Shown here piece after piece: positions 1-5,495 of a stretch of DNA of 6,541 nucleotides. Numbering within the stretch: position 1 is the first letter of the stretch; each line of letters opens with the position of its first letter. The notes under the pieces were generated by a model. That model did no database searches. It was not told where the DNA came from and was given only the letters and a program-made list of their open reading frames with translations. The position numbers and the translations under genes are program-made. Source of the stretch: an uncultured Eubacteriales bacterium (GTDB lineage Bacteria; Bacillota; Clostridia; Peptostreptococcales; Anaerovoracaceae); assembly GCA_902796875.1 (NCBI GenBank), contig CADBQT010000261.1, forward strand, positions 1 through 6,541, written 5' to 3'.

Positions 1-595
1 GAACGGTGTTTCCGGGACGGGTCAGTTTGGCCGCCTGAGCCGGTGCTCCGGCAACGTCCAGTGCGGACAGTGCCAAACCTTCGGGCATGTCATCGGGCAG
101 CTTGGCATAGATGCCGCTCTGGAACAGGATGGCCTGTCCGGTAATGTCGACCTGGTCGATTCCCGGTCTCATTTCGTGGATCTCTTCGATGACCAGCGGG
201 GTCAGGGACAGGGATACCAGAGTCGCGATCTTATCGCCCACCTTCAGGTCGCCCTTCCACTCGGGTCCGATCTCCTTGACGGTACCGATGAGCATTCCGC
301 CGGATCCGGTCCAGGGGTTCTTGTGCTTACCGGCGTTGGCCACGATTTCCTTCATCTTGGCCTTGACCTTATCCATCTCGGCCTCGTCGCCTTCGATGTC
401 CACCGGCTTCTTGCCGTCGCAGACGCGCTTTACGATCTCCGTGAAAGAGGCGGAGTCGATGTTCAGGGTGATGACGTCGATGAGAACTTCGTTGTCATAG
501 ATCTCCATCGTGTTGTCGATCACATCGGCGGGCTGGGGCAGAATGCCTTTGGGGGAGATAACTCTGTGGGTTCCAAACGGGTTTCCTTTTTTCAT
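1..595 (-). CDS. kdd: L-erythro-3,5-diaminohexanoate dehydrogenase, N-terminal 198 residues (runs off left edge)
   Basis: Kdd (EC 1.4.1.11) oxidatively deaminates L-erythro-3,5-diaminohexanoate to 5-amino-3-oxohexanoate with NAD(P)+, in the cytoplasmic lysine fermentation pathway after the KamA and KamDE aminomutases. I recognise it from overall family resemblance: RVISP at residues 11-15, KNPWTGSGG at 92-100, a KVGD turn at 118-121 and an LPDDMPEGLALSALD segment at 166-180, the layout of the N-terminal catalytic fold of medium-chain dehydrogenase-like enzymes. The family is about 340-350 residues, so the Rossmann half lies outside the window. The ATG at 595-593 is chosen because an AAGGAGG (609-603) precedes it by 7 nt. 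It has its own sigma-54 promoter and is probably the first gene of a leftward operon; kce and kam genes would be expected beyond the edge (inference). The nearby kal gene and the Kdd-like regulator support the call. Confidence 0.9.
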   Translation of the reverse strand, partial: MKKGNPFGTHRVISPKGILPQPADVIDNTMEIYDNEVLIDVITLNIDSASFTEIVKRVCDGKKPVDIEGDEAEMDKVKAKMKEIVANAGKHKNPWTGSGGMLIGTVKEIGPEWKGDLKVGDKIATLVSLSLTPLVIEEIHEMRPGIDQVDITGQAILFQSGIYAKLPDDMPEGLALSALDVAGAPAQAAKLTRPGNTV

Positions 596-644
596 GGGTT
601 TTCCTCCTTCAAACGTTAGGTTGTTTTCGTTACTTTCATAACAA

Positions 645-661
645 AGCAAAGGGCGTGCCAT
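645..661 (-). promoter_or_regulatory. Sigma-54 (-24/-12) promoter of kdd
   Basis: Read on the minus strand, this is TGGCACG-N4-TTGCT, essentially the consensus sigma-54 promoter. The GG (659-658) and GC (647-646) are separated by exactly 10 nt. Transcription would start near 634, giving a leader of about 39 nt before the kdd ATG with a good ribosome binding site. A promoter of this class needs an AAA+ activator; one is encoded by the next gene upstream, and its candidate binding site is centred about 163 bp upstream of the start point. Confidence 0.88.
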
Positions 662-674
662 TCTTTTCCGTTCC

Positions 675-726
675 CGAAAACAAGAAAACAGAACCCTGAA
701 AAACCTGTATTTTTCAATGGTTCTGT
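675..726 (-). terminator. Rho-independent terminator of the sigma-54 regulator gene
   Basis: An interrupted hairpin: ACAGAACC (688-695) pairs with GGTTCTGT (719-726), and the inner TGAAAAA (697-703) pairs with TTTTTCA (710-716) around a six-base loop. On the minus strand the stem is followed by a T-rich run (TTTTCTTGTTTTC, 687-675). It lies 110 bp past the regulator stop and just upstream of the kdd sigma-54 promoter, so it would separate the two transcription units. The plus-strand side has no comparable T run. Confidence 0.7.
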
Positions 727-747
727 CCTTTGTCTCAAATATGTCCC

Positions 748-777
748 CTCGGAAGGCACGCCTTTCGGTGAGTTTTT
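748..777 (+). other. Short hairpin followed by T5, function unknown
   Basis: CGGAAGGC (750-757) and GCCTTTCG (760-767) form an inverted repeat with one G-T pair and a two-base centre, followed shortly on the plus strand by TTTTT (773-777). This could stop antisense transcription heading into the regulator gene, or could simply be a protein-binding palindrome. No plus-strand gene precedes it, and the loop is too tight for a textbook terminator. Confidence 0.25.
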
Positions 778-787
778 CCTCCCTCAA

Positions 788-807
788 GTGAACGCATTTC
801 GGTTCAC
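788..807. promoter_or_regulatory. Candidate activator-binding site (UAS) for kdd
   Basis: The inverted repeat GTGAAC-N8-GTTCAC is better written TGAACG-N6-GGTTCA (789-806). It matches the palindrome upstream of kal (2951-2968) in both half-sites and spacer length. It sits in the gap between the regulator stop and the terminator, centred about 163 bp upstream of the predicted kdd start, a usual distance for a sigma-54 enhancer site. The assignment to the adjacent Fis-type activator is inference. Confidence 0.7.
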
Positions 808-820
808 GCCCCTTTCGGAC

Positions 821-838
821 TGAACCGGGTAAGTATCA
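821..838. promoter_or_regulatory. Possible second, degenerate activator site overlapping the regulator stop codon
   Basis: A perfect TGAACC half-site (821-826) is followed after 6 nt by GTATCA, which matches 4 of 6 bases of GGTTCA and includes the regulator's stop codon (836-838). It starts 32 bp from the strong site at 789, about three helical turns, so two activator dimers could bind on the same face of the DNA. The second half is weak, so this is tentative. Confidence 0.35.
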
Positions 839-2926
839 TCCGTCGATCCCGTACTTGTTTTTCTTCCGGACGAACTGGGTCTGGCTGATCCCGATGGCCT
901 TGGCTGCCCTCCGGGTGGAGCCGTATTTGTCCCAGGCGTACTGGATCATTTCCTTCTCGAAGGCTTCCACCATAAGGGTCAGACTTGCGCTGCCGTCGTC
1001 GATCTTTTCCCTGGGGGCGTTCCCCCGGATCCGGTCCACCATCTTTTCTTCCAATTCGGAGAGAGCATCCATCACGGTGATGTTGTCGTTTCGGCTGGCG
1101 ATCATCAGCCGCTGGACCACGTTCTCCAGTTCCCGGATATTTCCCGGCCAGTCGTGATTCTTCAGATACTCCACCGCATCGTCATCCATGTACTTATCCA
1201 TCCCGAACTTGTCGTTGTACTTCTCCACGAAGCTGGTGATGAGAGGCGGGATGTCCTCCCTCCGCTGGCTCAAAGCCGGAATGTTGATGGGGAACACGTT
1301 GAGCCGGTAGTAAAGATCCCGGCGGAAGGTCTTGTTCTCCACCATTTCCTCCAGTCTTCGGTTGGTGGCGGAGATGATCCGCACGTTGGTCTTGATGGGC
1401 ACCGTTCCTCCTACCCGCATGAATTCGCCGTCCTGGATGACCCGAAGGAGCTTGGCCTGCATATCCAAAGGCAACTCTCCCACTTCATCCAAAAAGATGA
1501 CGCCGTTGTCCGCCGCTTCGAAAAGGCCCTTCTTGCCTTTGGTGTCCGCGCCGGTAAAGGCTCCCCGTTCATAGCCGAAGAACTCGGATTCCATCAGGTT
1601 GGGAGAAATGGATGCGCAGTTGACTTTGATGTAGGGGTTCATCTTCCGGGTGCTGTTCTGCTGGATCAGGCCGGCGATCTTTTCTTTACCGACACCCGTG
1701 TCTCCGCAGATCAGCACGTTGCAGTCGTACTTGGCCACCGACAGGACCTCGTCCAGGATGGCCGCCATGGTCTTGCTGGTCACCACGAAGTCTCCCGCTT
1801 CCGAGATGTTCTGGTATTTGTAGATCTCCATGAGCCCCTTCTCGTGGGCCTGGTGCCGGCTCCGGTGCTGTCGCAGCTCCCGGCTGATCAGGGATCCCTT
1901 GAGCCAGGGAGCCAGCTCCCGGACCAGTTCGAAGTCGAACTCGTCGTACTCGGTCAGATACCCGTCGGCGCACTTGATCTTAAGATCCCGGGAAGTGGCT
2001 TCCGTTATATATAGGGCCATGTTGTAGTTGCTGATGAAGTTTGCGAAGATGACCGTCCCGCCGAAACGGGTCGCCATGATGTTGATGGTTTCCGATCCGG
2101 GAATATCCGCGCAGTTGACGGAAAGATCCATCTCCGGGTAGGGCTTCAAGGCTTCGAGACAGGATACGGGACGGAGCATGTTCATCCGCTCCACGCTGGT
2201 GAACACCTTCCCCATCAGTTCCTCGATCTTCTCCCCGTAGAACATGTCCTCCGTGTTCCGGTCCAAAAGGCAGTAGATCTTCGCCTCCGGCCCCGCCGCT
2301 CTTCGGATGGTGAACCCGTAGAGCAGGTTGGTGAGCATGTTGTTTCCGATAACGGCGAAGTTTTTCTTTCCCTCCGCCTCCTTGCTCACGTTGTAGATGG
2401 TTCCGGATTCGTTGAATGCAAAGAGCAGAAGATCCTCGGGAAGATCCTTGGGTTTCTTCAGGATGGGCACCCCGGGCAGGAGGATGGCGTACCCTTCTGC
2501 TTCGATCTGGGGGTATACCGGATCCACGGAGGTGATGGTGGTGATCGCCATGGGTACCCCGGCCAGGGAGGCGTTGCAGAAGACCTCGTCCCCCACCTTG
2601 AATCCGTTGACATTTTCGTAGTCCGGGTGGATCTCCTCGATCACACCGCAGAGGACCCCGCCGGTGTCCGTCACCGGATTATGGAGTTTCCCTCTCTTGA
2701 TGACGATGTCGTAGATCTTTTCTTTCAGATGATCCACATCGTAACCCGTATCCTGAAACAATTGACGGAAACTGGTCCCCTCGATATGGATCCGTTTCAA
2801 ACCGACGCGGATCTCTCCGCTGCGAAGCTGCCGGCTGTTGTCCAGCTCCCACGCCGCCGCGGGAAAAACCTGGGGGGGCGTGATGACCCGGTCGATGCCA
2901 TAGCTGCTGTTCATCACTGAACACAT
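836..2926 (-). CDS. Sigma-54-dependent activator with an N-terminal Kdd-like (diaminohexanoate dehydrogenase-related) sensor domain
   Basis: A 696-residue transcription activator. Residues 1 to about 350 resemble Kdd throughout: RVITP at 13-17, HNPVTDTGG at 82-90, KVGD at 110-113, then a Rossmann-like region from about 188. The nucleotide-binding glycines are degraded: where GxGxxG is expected there is GNNMLT (194-199), so catalysis is doubtful and ligand sensing is the likelier role (inference). A polar linker (351-370) leads to a complete AAA+ sigma-54 module: Walker A GDTGVGKE (408-415), sigma-54 contact loop GAFTGA (455-460), Walker B GVIFLDE (475-481), sensor I around SATNR (519-523) and arginine-finger region FRRDLYYRLN (534-543). 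A Fis-type helix-turn-helix ends the protein (about 665-693). The ATG at 2926 has AAAGGGAG 8 nt upstream; Met5 lacks a well-placed site. The gene lies between kdd and kal, both with sigma-54 promoters, so these are the presumed targets. I know no settled gene symbol. Confidence 0.93.
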   Translation of the reverse strand: MCSVMNSSYGIDRVITPPQVFPAAAWELDNSRQLRSGEIRVGLKRIHIEGTSFRQLFQDTGYDVDHLKEKIYDIVIKRGKLHNPVTDTGGVLCGVIEEIHPDYENVNGFKVGDEVFCNASLAGVPMAITTITSVDPVYPQIEAEGYAILLPGVPILKKPKDLPEDLLLFAFNESGTIYNVSKEAEGKKNFAVIGNNMLTNLLYGFTIRRAAGPEAKIYCLLDRNTEDMFYGEKIEELMGKVFTSVERMNMLRPVSCLEALKPYPEMDLSVNCADIPGSETINIMATRFGGTVIFANFISNYNMALYITEATSRDLKIKCADGYLTEYDEFDFELVRELAPWLKGSLISRELRQHRSRHQAHEKGLMEIYKYQNISEAGDFVVTSKTMAAILDEVLSVAKYDCNVLICGDTGVGKEKIAGLIQQNSTRKMNPYIKVNCASISPNLMESEFFGYERGAFTGADTKGKKGLFEAADNGVIFLDEVGELPLDMQAKLLRVIQDGEFMRVGGTVPIKTNVRIISATNRRLEEMVENKTFRRDLYYRLNVFPINIPALSQRREDIPPLITSFVEKYNDKFGMDKYMDDDAVEYLKNHDWPGNIRELENVVQRLMIASRNDNITVMDALSELEEKMVDRIRGNAPREKIDDGSASLTLMVEAFEKEMIQYAWDKYGSTRRAAKAIGISQTQFVRKKNKYGIDG
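2908..2923. repeat. Inverted repeat TGTTCA-N4-TGAACA at the regulator start codon
   Basis: A perfect 6-bp inverted repeat covers codons 2-6 of the regulator gene. TGAACA (2918-2923) resembles the TGAAC half of the candidate activator sites and begins 33 bp from the strong site at 2951, mirroring the 32-bp pitch on the kdd side. The half-sites are in the opposite relative arrangement (GTTCA then TGAAC), so it may be a coincidence of coding sequence. Confidence 0.3.
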
Positions 2927-2950
2927 TTCGTTGTCTCCCTTTCATCCACA

Positions 2951-2968
2951 TGAACCGTTTGTGGTTCA
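2951..2968. promoter_or_regulatory. Candidate activator-binding site upstream of kal and in the regulator leader
   Basis: The perfect palindrome TGAACC-N6-GGTTCA has the same half-sites and spacer as the one upstream of kdd. Its centre is about 63 bp upstream of the predicted kal start point, close for a sigma-54 enhancer but possible. On the opposite strand it falls at about +11 to +28 of the predicted regulator transcript, so a bound activator could block its own gene. Assignment to the adjacent regulator is inference. Confidence 0.72.
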
Positions 2969-2984
2969 CGTTATCCTGTTTTCA

Positions 2985-3013
2985 ATGATAAACCATTGGC
3001 ACAGCGTTTGCAA
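2985..3013 (-). promoter_or_regulatory. Predicted sigma-70 promoter of the regulator gene
   Basis: On the minus strand, -35 TTGCAA (3013-3008) and -10 TATCAT (2990-2985) are separated by 17 nt, giving a start near 2978 and a leader of about 52 nt. The -35 box is the same self-complementary TTGCAA that forms the -12 element of the kal sigma-54 promoter, so the two polymerases would compete for the same DNA. Confidence 0.6.
2996..3013 (+). promoter_or_regulatory. Sigma-54 (-24/-12) promoter of kal
   Basis: TTGGCACAGCGTTTGCA contains the conserved TTGGCAC and TTGCA blocks, with GG (2998-2999) and GC (3010-3011) exactly 10 nt apart. The predicted start is near 3023, giving a leader of about 44 nt to the kal ATG. 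It belongs to the same class as the kdd promoter, which implies co-regulation by an AAA+ activator. Confidence 0.88.
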
Positions 3014-3066
3014 TAATAAATGACCGTAGAAAACGTAACCCCGATGCAAAGGATAAGGAGAACAAC

Positions 3067-3456
3067 ATGGAGAAGATCACATCGACGTTGAGATTACGTA
3101 TGTCCCACAAAGATGCTCATTACGGCGGAAGCCTGGTAGACGGTGCCCACATGGTCCACCTCTTCGGCGATGTCGCTACCGAGCTCCTGATCAAGGCGGA
3201 TGGCGATGAGGGACTGTTCCTTCGTTACGACGAAGTGGAATTCCTGGCCCCCACCTATGCCGGCGACTATATCGAAGCCTACGGTGAGATCACCGAATTC
3301 GGCAACACTTCCCGGAAGATGGTCTTCGAGGCAAGAAAAGTCGTTGCGGCCCGCCCCGACATCAGCCCCTCCGCTGCGGACGAGCTGGAAGAGCCCATCG
3401 TGGTTGCCCGCGCCAAAGGCGTGTGCGTGACCCCGAAAGAAGCCAAGCGCAAATAA
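3067..3456 (+). CDS. kal: 3-aminobutyryl-CoA ammonia-lyase
   Basis: Kal (EC 4.3.1.14) eliminates ammonia from L-3-aminobutyryl-CoA to give crotonyl-CoA, the step after the Kce cleavage enzyme in lysine fermentation; the product then feeds butyrate formation. The 129-residue length fits this small hotdog-fold family. The N-terminal half is characteristic: a STLRLRMS strand at 6-13, [14 protein letters not shown] around 16-29, [10 protein letters not shown] around 32-41 and [11 protein letters not shown] around 57-67. The start at 3067 has AAGGAG (3055-3060) 6 nt upstream. The gene appears monocistronic: it has its own sigma-54 promoter and is followed 32 nt after its TAA by a strong terminator. 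It is separated from kdd by the regulator gene and transcribed in the opposite direction, whereas these genes are often in one operon. Together with kdd, it makes a lysine-fermenting host very likely. Confidence 0.92.
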   Translation: MEKITSTLRLRMSHKDAHYGGSLVDGAHMVHLFGDVATELLIKADGDEGLFLRYDEVEFLAPTYAGDYIEAYGEITEFGNTSRKMVFEARKVVAARPDISPSAADELEEPIVVARAKGVCVTPKEAKRK

Positions 3457-3488
3457 ACAATCCCTACATGACTTTTTTCTCTTAACGG

Positions 3489-3536
3489 AAAAAGGCCGCT
3501 GCAGTAGATTCGCCTGACATAAGCAGCGGCCTTTTT
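3489..3536. terminator. Bidirectional rho-independent terminator between kal and rluB
   Basis: A perfect 14-bp stem, AAAAAGGCCGCTGC (3489-3502) with GCAGCGGCCTTTTT (3523-3536), encloses a 20-base loop. Because the stem ends in A5/T5, it gives a T run on either strand. It serves kal from the left and the convergent rluB operon from the right. Confidence 0.93.
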
Positions 3537-3569
3537 CATTGCTTTCTTTATTCTTTTCCCGGGATGACC

Positions 3570-4274
3570 TTACAGTTTCCGGAGATACTCGATCTCTTCC
3601 CGGGTCAGTTTCCGGTAATGTCCTTCTTTCAGACGGCCCAGCCGGATCTGGCCGATGGCCGTGCGCTCCAGGGTCTGGACCTTGTTGCCTACGGCGGCAA
3701 ACATCTTCCTGACCTGACGGTTCTTTCCTTCCCGGATGGCGATCTCCACCACCGTGGATCTGGGGTTCTGCTTCAGGATGCGGACTTTGGCCGGGGATGT
3801 GATGAATCCGCCGATGTCCACTCCTTTGCGCAGACGAGCCAGGCGGGCATCGGAAAGGATCCCGCTTACTGTGGCCACGTAGGTCTTATAGACTTCATGG
3901 CCTGGATGGGCGATCCGCTGAGCCAGGTCCCCGTCGTCGGTCATGAGGAGCAGTCCGGTGGTATTGTAGTCCAGCCTTCCCACGGGGAAAAGCCTTTCCG
4001 GGATATCGGCCACCAGTTCGGCCACCGTCGCCCGGTCCCGATCATCCTCCATAGAGGTGATGTATCCCGCCGGTTTGTTCAACGCCACGTAGGTCTTCTT
4101 CGTCCGGGGCCGGATCAGTTTGCCGTTTACCGTGACCCGATCGTCCTCATCCACCTGGACGCCCATCTGGCGGCAGACAGCTCCGTTGACTTTCACGTTG
4201 CCGGCTTCGATCAGTTCATCCGCCTTCCGGCGGCTGCAGATCCCGGCGGCTGCGATGTACCGGTTGAGCCGCAT
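3570..4274 (-). CDS. rluB: RluB/RsuA-family 23S/16S rRNA pseudouridine synthase
   Basis: Converts a specific uridine to pseudouridine in rRNA; in Bacillota, members of this type usually act on 23S rRNA like RluB, but substrate cannot be read from the sequence. The 234 residues hold an N-terminal S4 RNA-binding domain (about 1-60, RLNRYIAAAGICSRRKADEL at the start), then the catalytic domain with the KPAGY motif (67-71), GRLD with the catalytic Asp102, the following TTGLLLMTDDGDL, and the EGKNRQVRKMF motif (182-192) near the C-terminus. The ATG at 4274 is preferred over the GTG one codon upstream because GGGGAG (4286-4281) is then 6 nt away rather than 3. The start overlaps the upstream stop as TGATG, implying translational coupling with the membrane-protein gene. 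Confidence 0.92.
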   Translation of the reverse strand: MRLNRYIAAAGICSRRKADELIEAGNVKVNGAVCRQMGVQVDEDDRVTVNGKLIRPRTKKTYVALNKPAGYITSMEDDRDRATVAELVADIPERLFPVGRLDYNTTGLLLMTDDGDLAQRIAHPGHEVYKTYVATVSGILSDARLARLRKGVDIGGFITSPAKVRILKQNPRSTVVEIAIREGKNRQVRKMFAAVGNKVQTLERTAIGQIRLGRLKEGHYRKLTREEIEYLRKL

Positions 4275-5353
4275 CACCGTCTCCCCTGCACTGCAGGCTG
4301 GCCTTGAGGTTGTGCCTGCGCCTGAGGCTGTGCCTGGGCCTGGGGCTGGGGTTTTGCCTGGGCCTGAGCTTTGGGCTGAGCCTGGGTCTCTCCCCTGAGC
4401 AGCCCGTCACGGACGAACATATTCTTCAGCACTTCGATATCCACTTCGATATCCATCTGATCTTTTTCCATGAGATCCGCTTCGATGTGGCTCAGGGCTT
4501 CCGCGCTGAGCTGCAGGCCTTTGCGAAGCTGGGCCCGGGACTCCTCCGAAGTGTCCGGAGACTGATACCGGCGGATCAGTTCCATGACCTGGGGCAGATA
4601 GTACCGGTAGAGGTTGCGGATGCTGCTCTTTTTCTTCAGCTCCGGATTGGCCTGGACCCTGGCGTCGATCCGGCGGAAGGATCCTTCCAGACCGTACAGG
4701 GAGTTCCTCACGTCGTCCTCACGGGTATTGGCGATGGCCTGCTGGATGACCTCCAGGTCCGTCATCTTCACCTCGATGGGTTCATCCTTCCACTCCGCAT
4801 CGGGAATGTCCTCCGTATCCTGCCAGTTTCCGTCGGTGGATCCGGTCTGGGCGGCTTCCTCCCGCCAGGGATCCTTTTCCGGCTGAGCCGGCTTCACATC
4901 GGGGAGGGGCTTCATGGGCCGGCCGCCCATGCACATGACCAGCATGTCCCGCTCTCCGTCGATATAGGCCTCGATGTTGTTGTTGGGGCCGATGAAAAAA
5001 TCGTTCAGGATCATGGCCTGAAGATCGGAATAGACCGTCTTCGCAGGCAGGTGCATCCGCTCCGCCAGCATGGGAATGGATGTGTTTCCCTGGTTGTCGA
5101 TAAGGGCCTCATACTGATCCCACCGGGCTACCCGCCGGTGGGCCATAGTCAGCAGAATGATCCCGGGGACCAGAAACAGCAGCCCGCTGGCAAGTCCATC
5201 CAGGCCTCCTCCGGTCATGAGATCCAGGAGACATGAGAGGACGGTGATCCCGCCCAGGGAGGACAATATCCATCCCCAGATCTTCAGGGTCCTGCCCGTC
5301 CGTTTGCTCCGGATCTTCTTCAGTCTTTTGTTGTTATAGTAGAGATTGTTCAT
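4274..5353 (-). CDS. Membrane-anchored XpaC-like protein (5-bromo-4-chloroindolyl phosphate hydrolysis family, PF10112-like)
   Basis: A 359-residue protein of poorly defined function. A basic N-terminus (residues 9-24) is followed by two hydrophobic, probably membrane-spanning segments (about 25-45 and 55-71). Next comes a helix-turn-helix-like block (about 81-120, with SIPMLAERMHLPAKTVYSDL), an acidic linker (155-195), and a helical C-terminal domain (about 198-320) of the kind seen in the 5-bromo-4-chloroindolyl phosphate hydrolysis (XpaC) family. The family name comes from an indirect phenotype and should not be read as a proven hydrolase. The tail (323-354) is a low-complexity Gln/Ala/Pro run. 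Start Met is at 5353 because GGGGAG (5365-5360) lies 6 nt upstream; an in-frame ATG at 5398 would precede the predicted promoter start site. First gene of an operon with rluB. TelA, a frequent partner of XpaC, is not in the window. Confidence 0.75.
   Translation of the reverse strand: MNNLYYNNKRLKKIRSKRTGRTLKIWGWILSSLGGITVLSCLLDLMTGGGLDGLASGLLFLVPGIILLTMAHRRVARWDQYEALIDNQGNTSIPMLAERMHLPAKTVYSDLQAMILNDFFIGPNNNIEAYIDGERDMLVMCMGGRPMKPLPDVKPAQPEKDPWREEAAQTGSTDGNWQDTEDIPDAEWKDEPIEVKMTDLEVIQQAIANTREDDVRNSLYGLEGSFRRIDARVQANPELKKKSSIRNLYRYYLPQVMELIRRYQSPDTSEESRAQLRKGLQLSAEALSHIEADLMEKDQMDIEVDIEVLKNMFVRDGLLRGETQAQPKAQAQAKPQPQAQAQPQAQAQPQGQPAVQGRR
4292..4387 (-). repeat. Low-complexity coding repeat (Gln-Ala-Pro tail)
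   Basis: Degenerate short repeats, mostly CAGGCN and CCCCAG-like codon pairs on the minus strand, encode alternating AQ and PQ dipeptides at residues 323-354 of the XpaC-like protein. The tract is a likely site of replication slippage and length variation between strains, and it ends just before the rluB ribosome binding site. Confidence 0.8.
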
Positions 5354-5379
5354 TTCGCTCTCCCCTTTCCGGCCATCCC

Positions 5380-5408
5380 ATTGTACCACATTTCCCACTC
5401 CATCGGAA
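5380..5408 (-). promoter_or_regulatory. Predicted promoter of the XpaC-like/rluB operon
   Basis: On the minus strand, an extended -10 TGGTACAAT has its TACAAT at 5385-5380. The -35 position, 17 nt upstream (5408-5403, TTCCGA), is a weak match, which the TG extension may offset. The start would be near 5373, leaving a leader of about 20 nt that contains the ribosome binding site. Confidence 0.6.
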
Positions 5409-5432
5409 CATCATGATATGACGGAAAATCCA

Positions 5433-5460
5433 TTGCAATACCCGATTCCCTTGTTACAAT
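5433..5460 (+). promoter_or_regulatory. Predicted sigma-70 promoter of cca
   Basis: TTGCAA (5433-5438) and TACAAT (5455-5460) are 16 nt apart, giving a start near 5467 and a leader of about 29 nt to the cca ATG. It diverges from the XpaC-like operon promoter, and the two do not overlap. Confidence 0.75.
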
Positions 5461-5495
5461 AGAGATAAGGAACGGAACGAAAAAGGAGAACGCAG

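Noticed and set aside
111..619. Two plus-strand open frames over the left end
   Set aside because: Antisense to kdd, which has a strong ribosome binding site, a sigma-54 promoter and family motifs.
750..768. Possible further sigma-54 promoter around GGCACGCC
   Set aside because: The block resembles the kdd -24 element, but the bases 10 nt after the GG are GG (plus strand) or GA (minus strand) instead of GC, and no gene start follows on the plus strand.
1154..2014. Long plus-strand open frame opposite the regulator
   Set aside because: It is antisense to a gene with clear AAA+ motifs. The translation shows no recognisable domain, and there is no convincing ribosome binding site.
836..2926. 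Regulator as a bifunctional, catalytically active dehydrogenase
   Set aside because: The expected nucleotide-binding glycines are replaced and a dedicated kdd gene is adjacent, so a sensor role is the simpler reading, though activity cannot be excluded from sequence alone.
3564..4307. Plus-strand open frame opposite rluB
   Set aside because: A shadow of rluB, whose catalytic and S4 motifs are intact on the minus strand.
4304..5236. Long plus-strand open frame with Leu/Gly-rich start opposite the XpaC-like gene
   Set aside because: Its LRLRLCLGLG start is simply the complement of the Gln/Ala/Pro repeat. The minus-strand gene has a proper promoter, start site and family match.
5354..5398. Upstream ATG giving a 15-residue longer XpaC-like protein
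   Set aside because: It lies upstream of the predicted transcription start and spans the -10 element, while the ATG at 5353 has a well-spaced GGGGAG.
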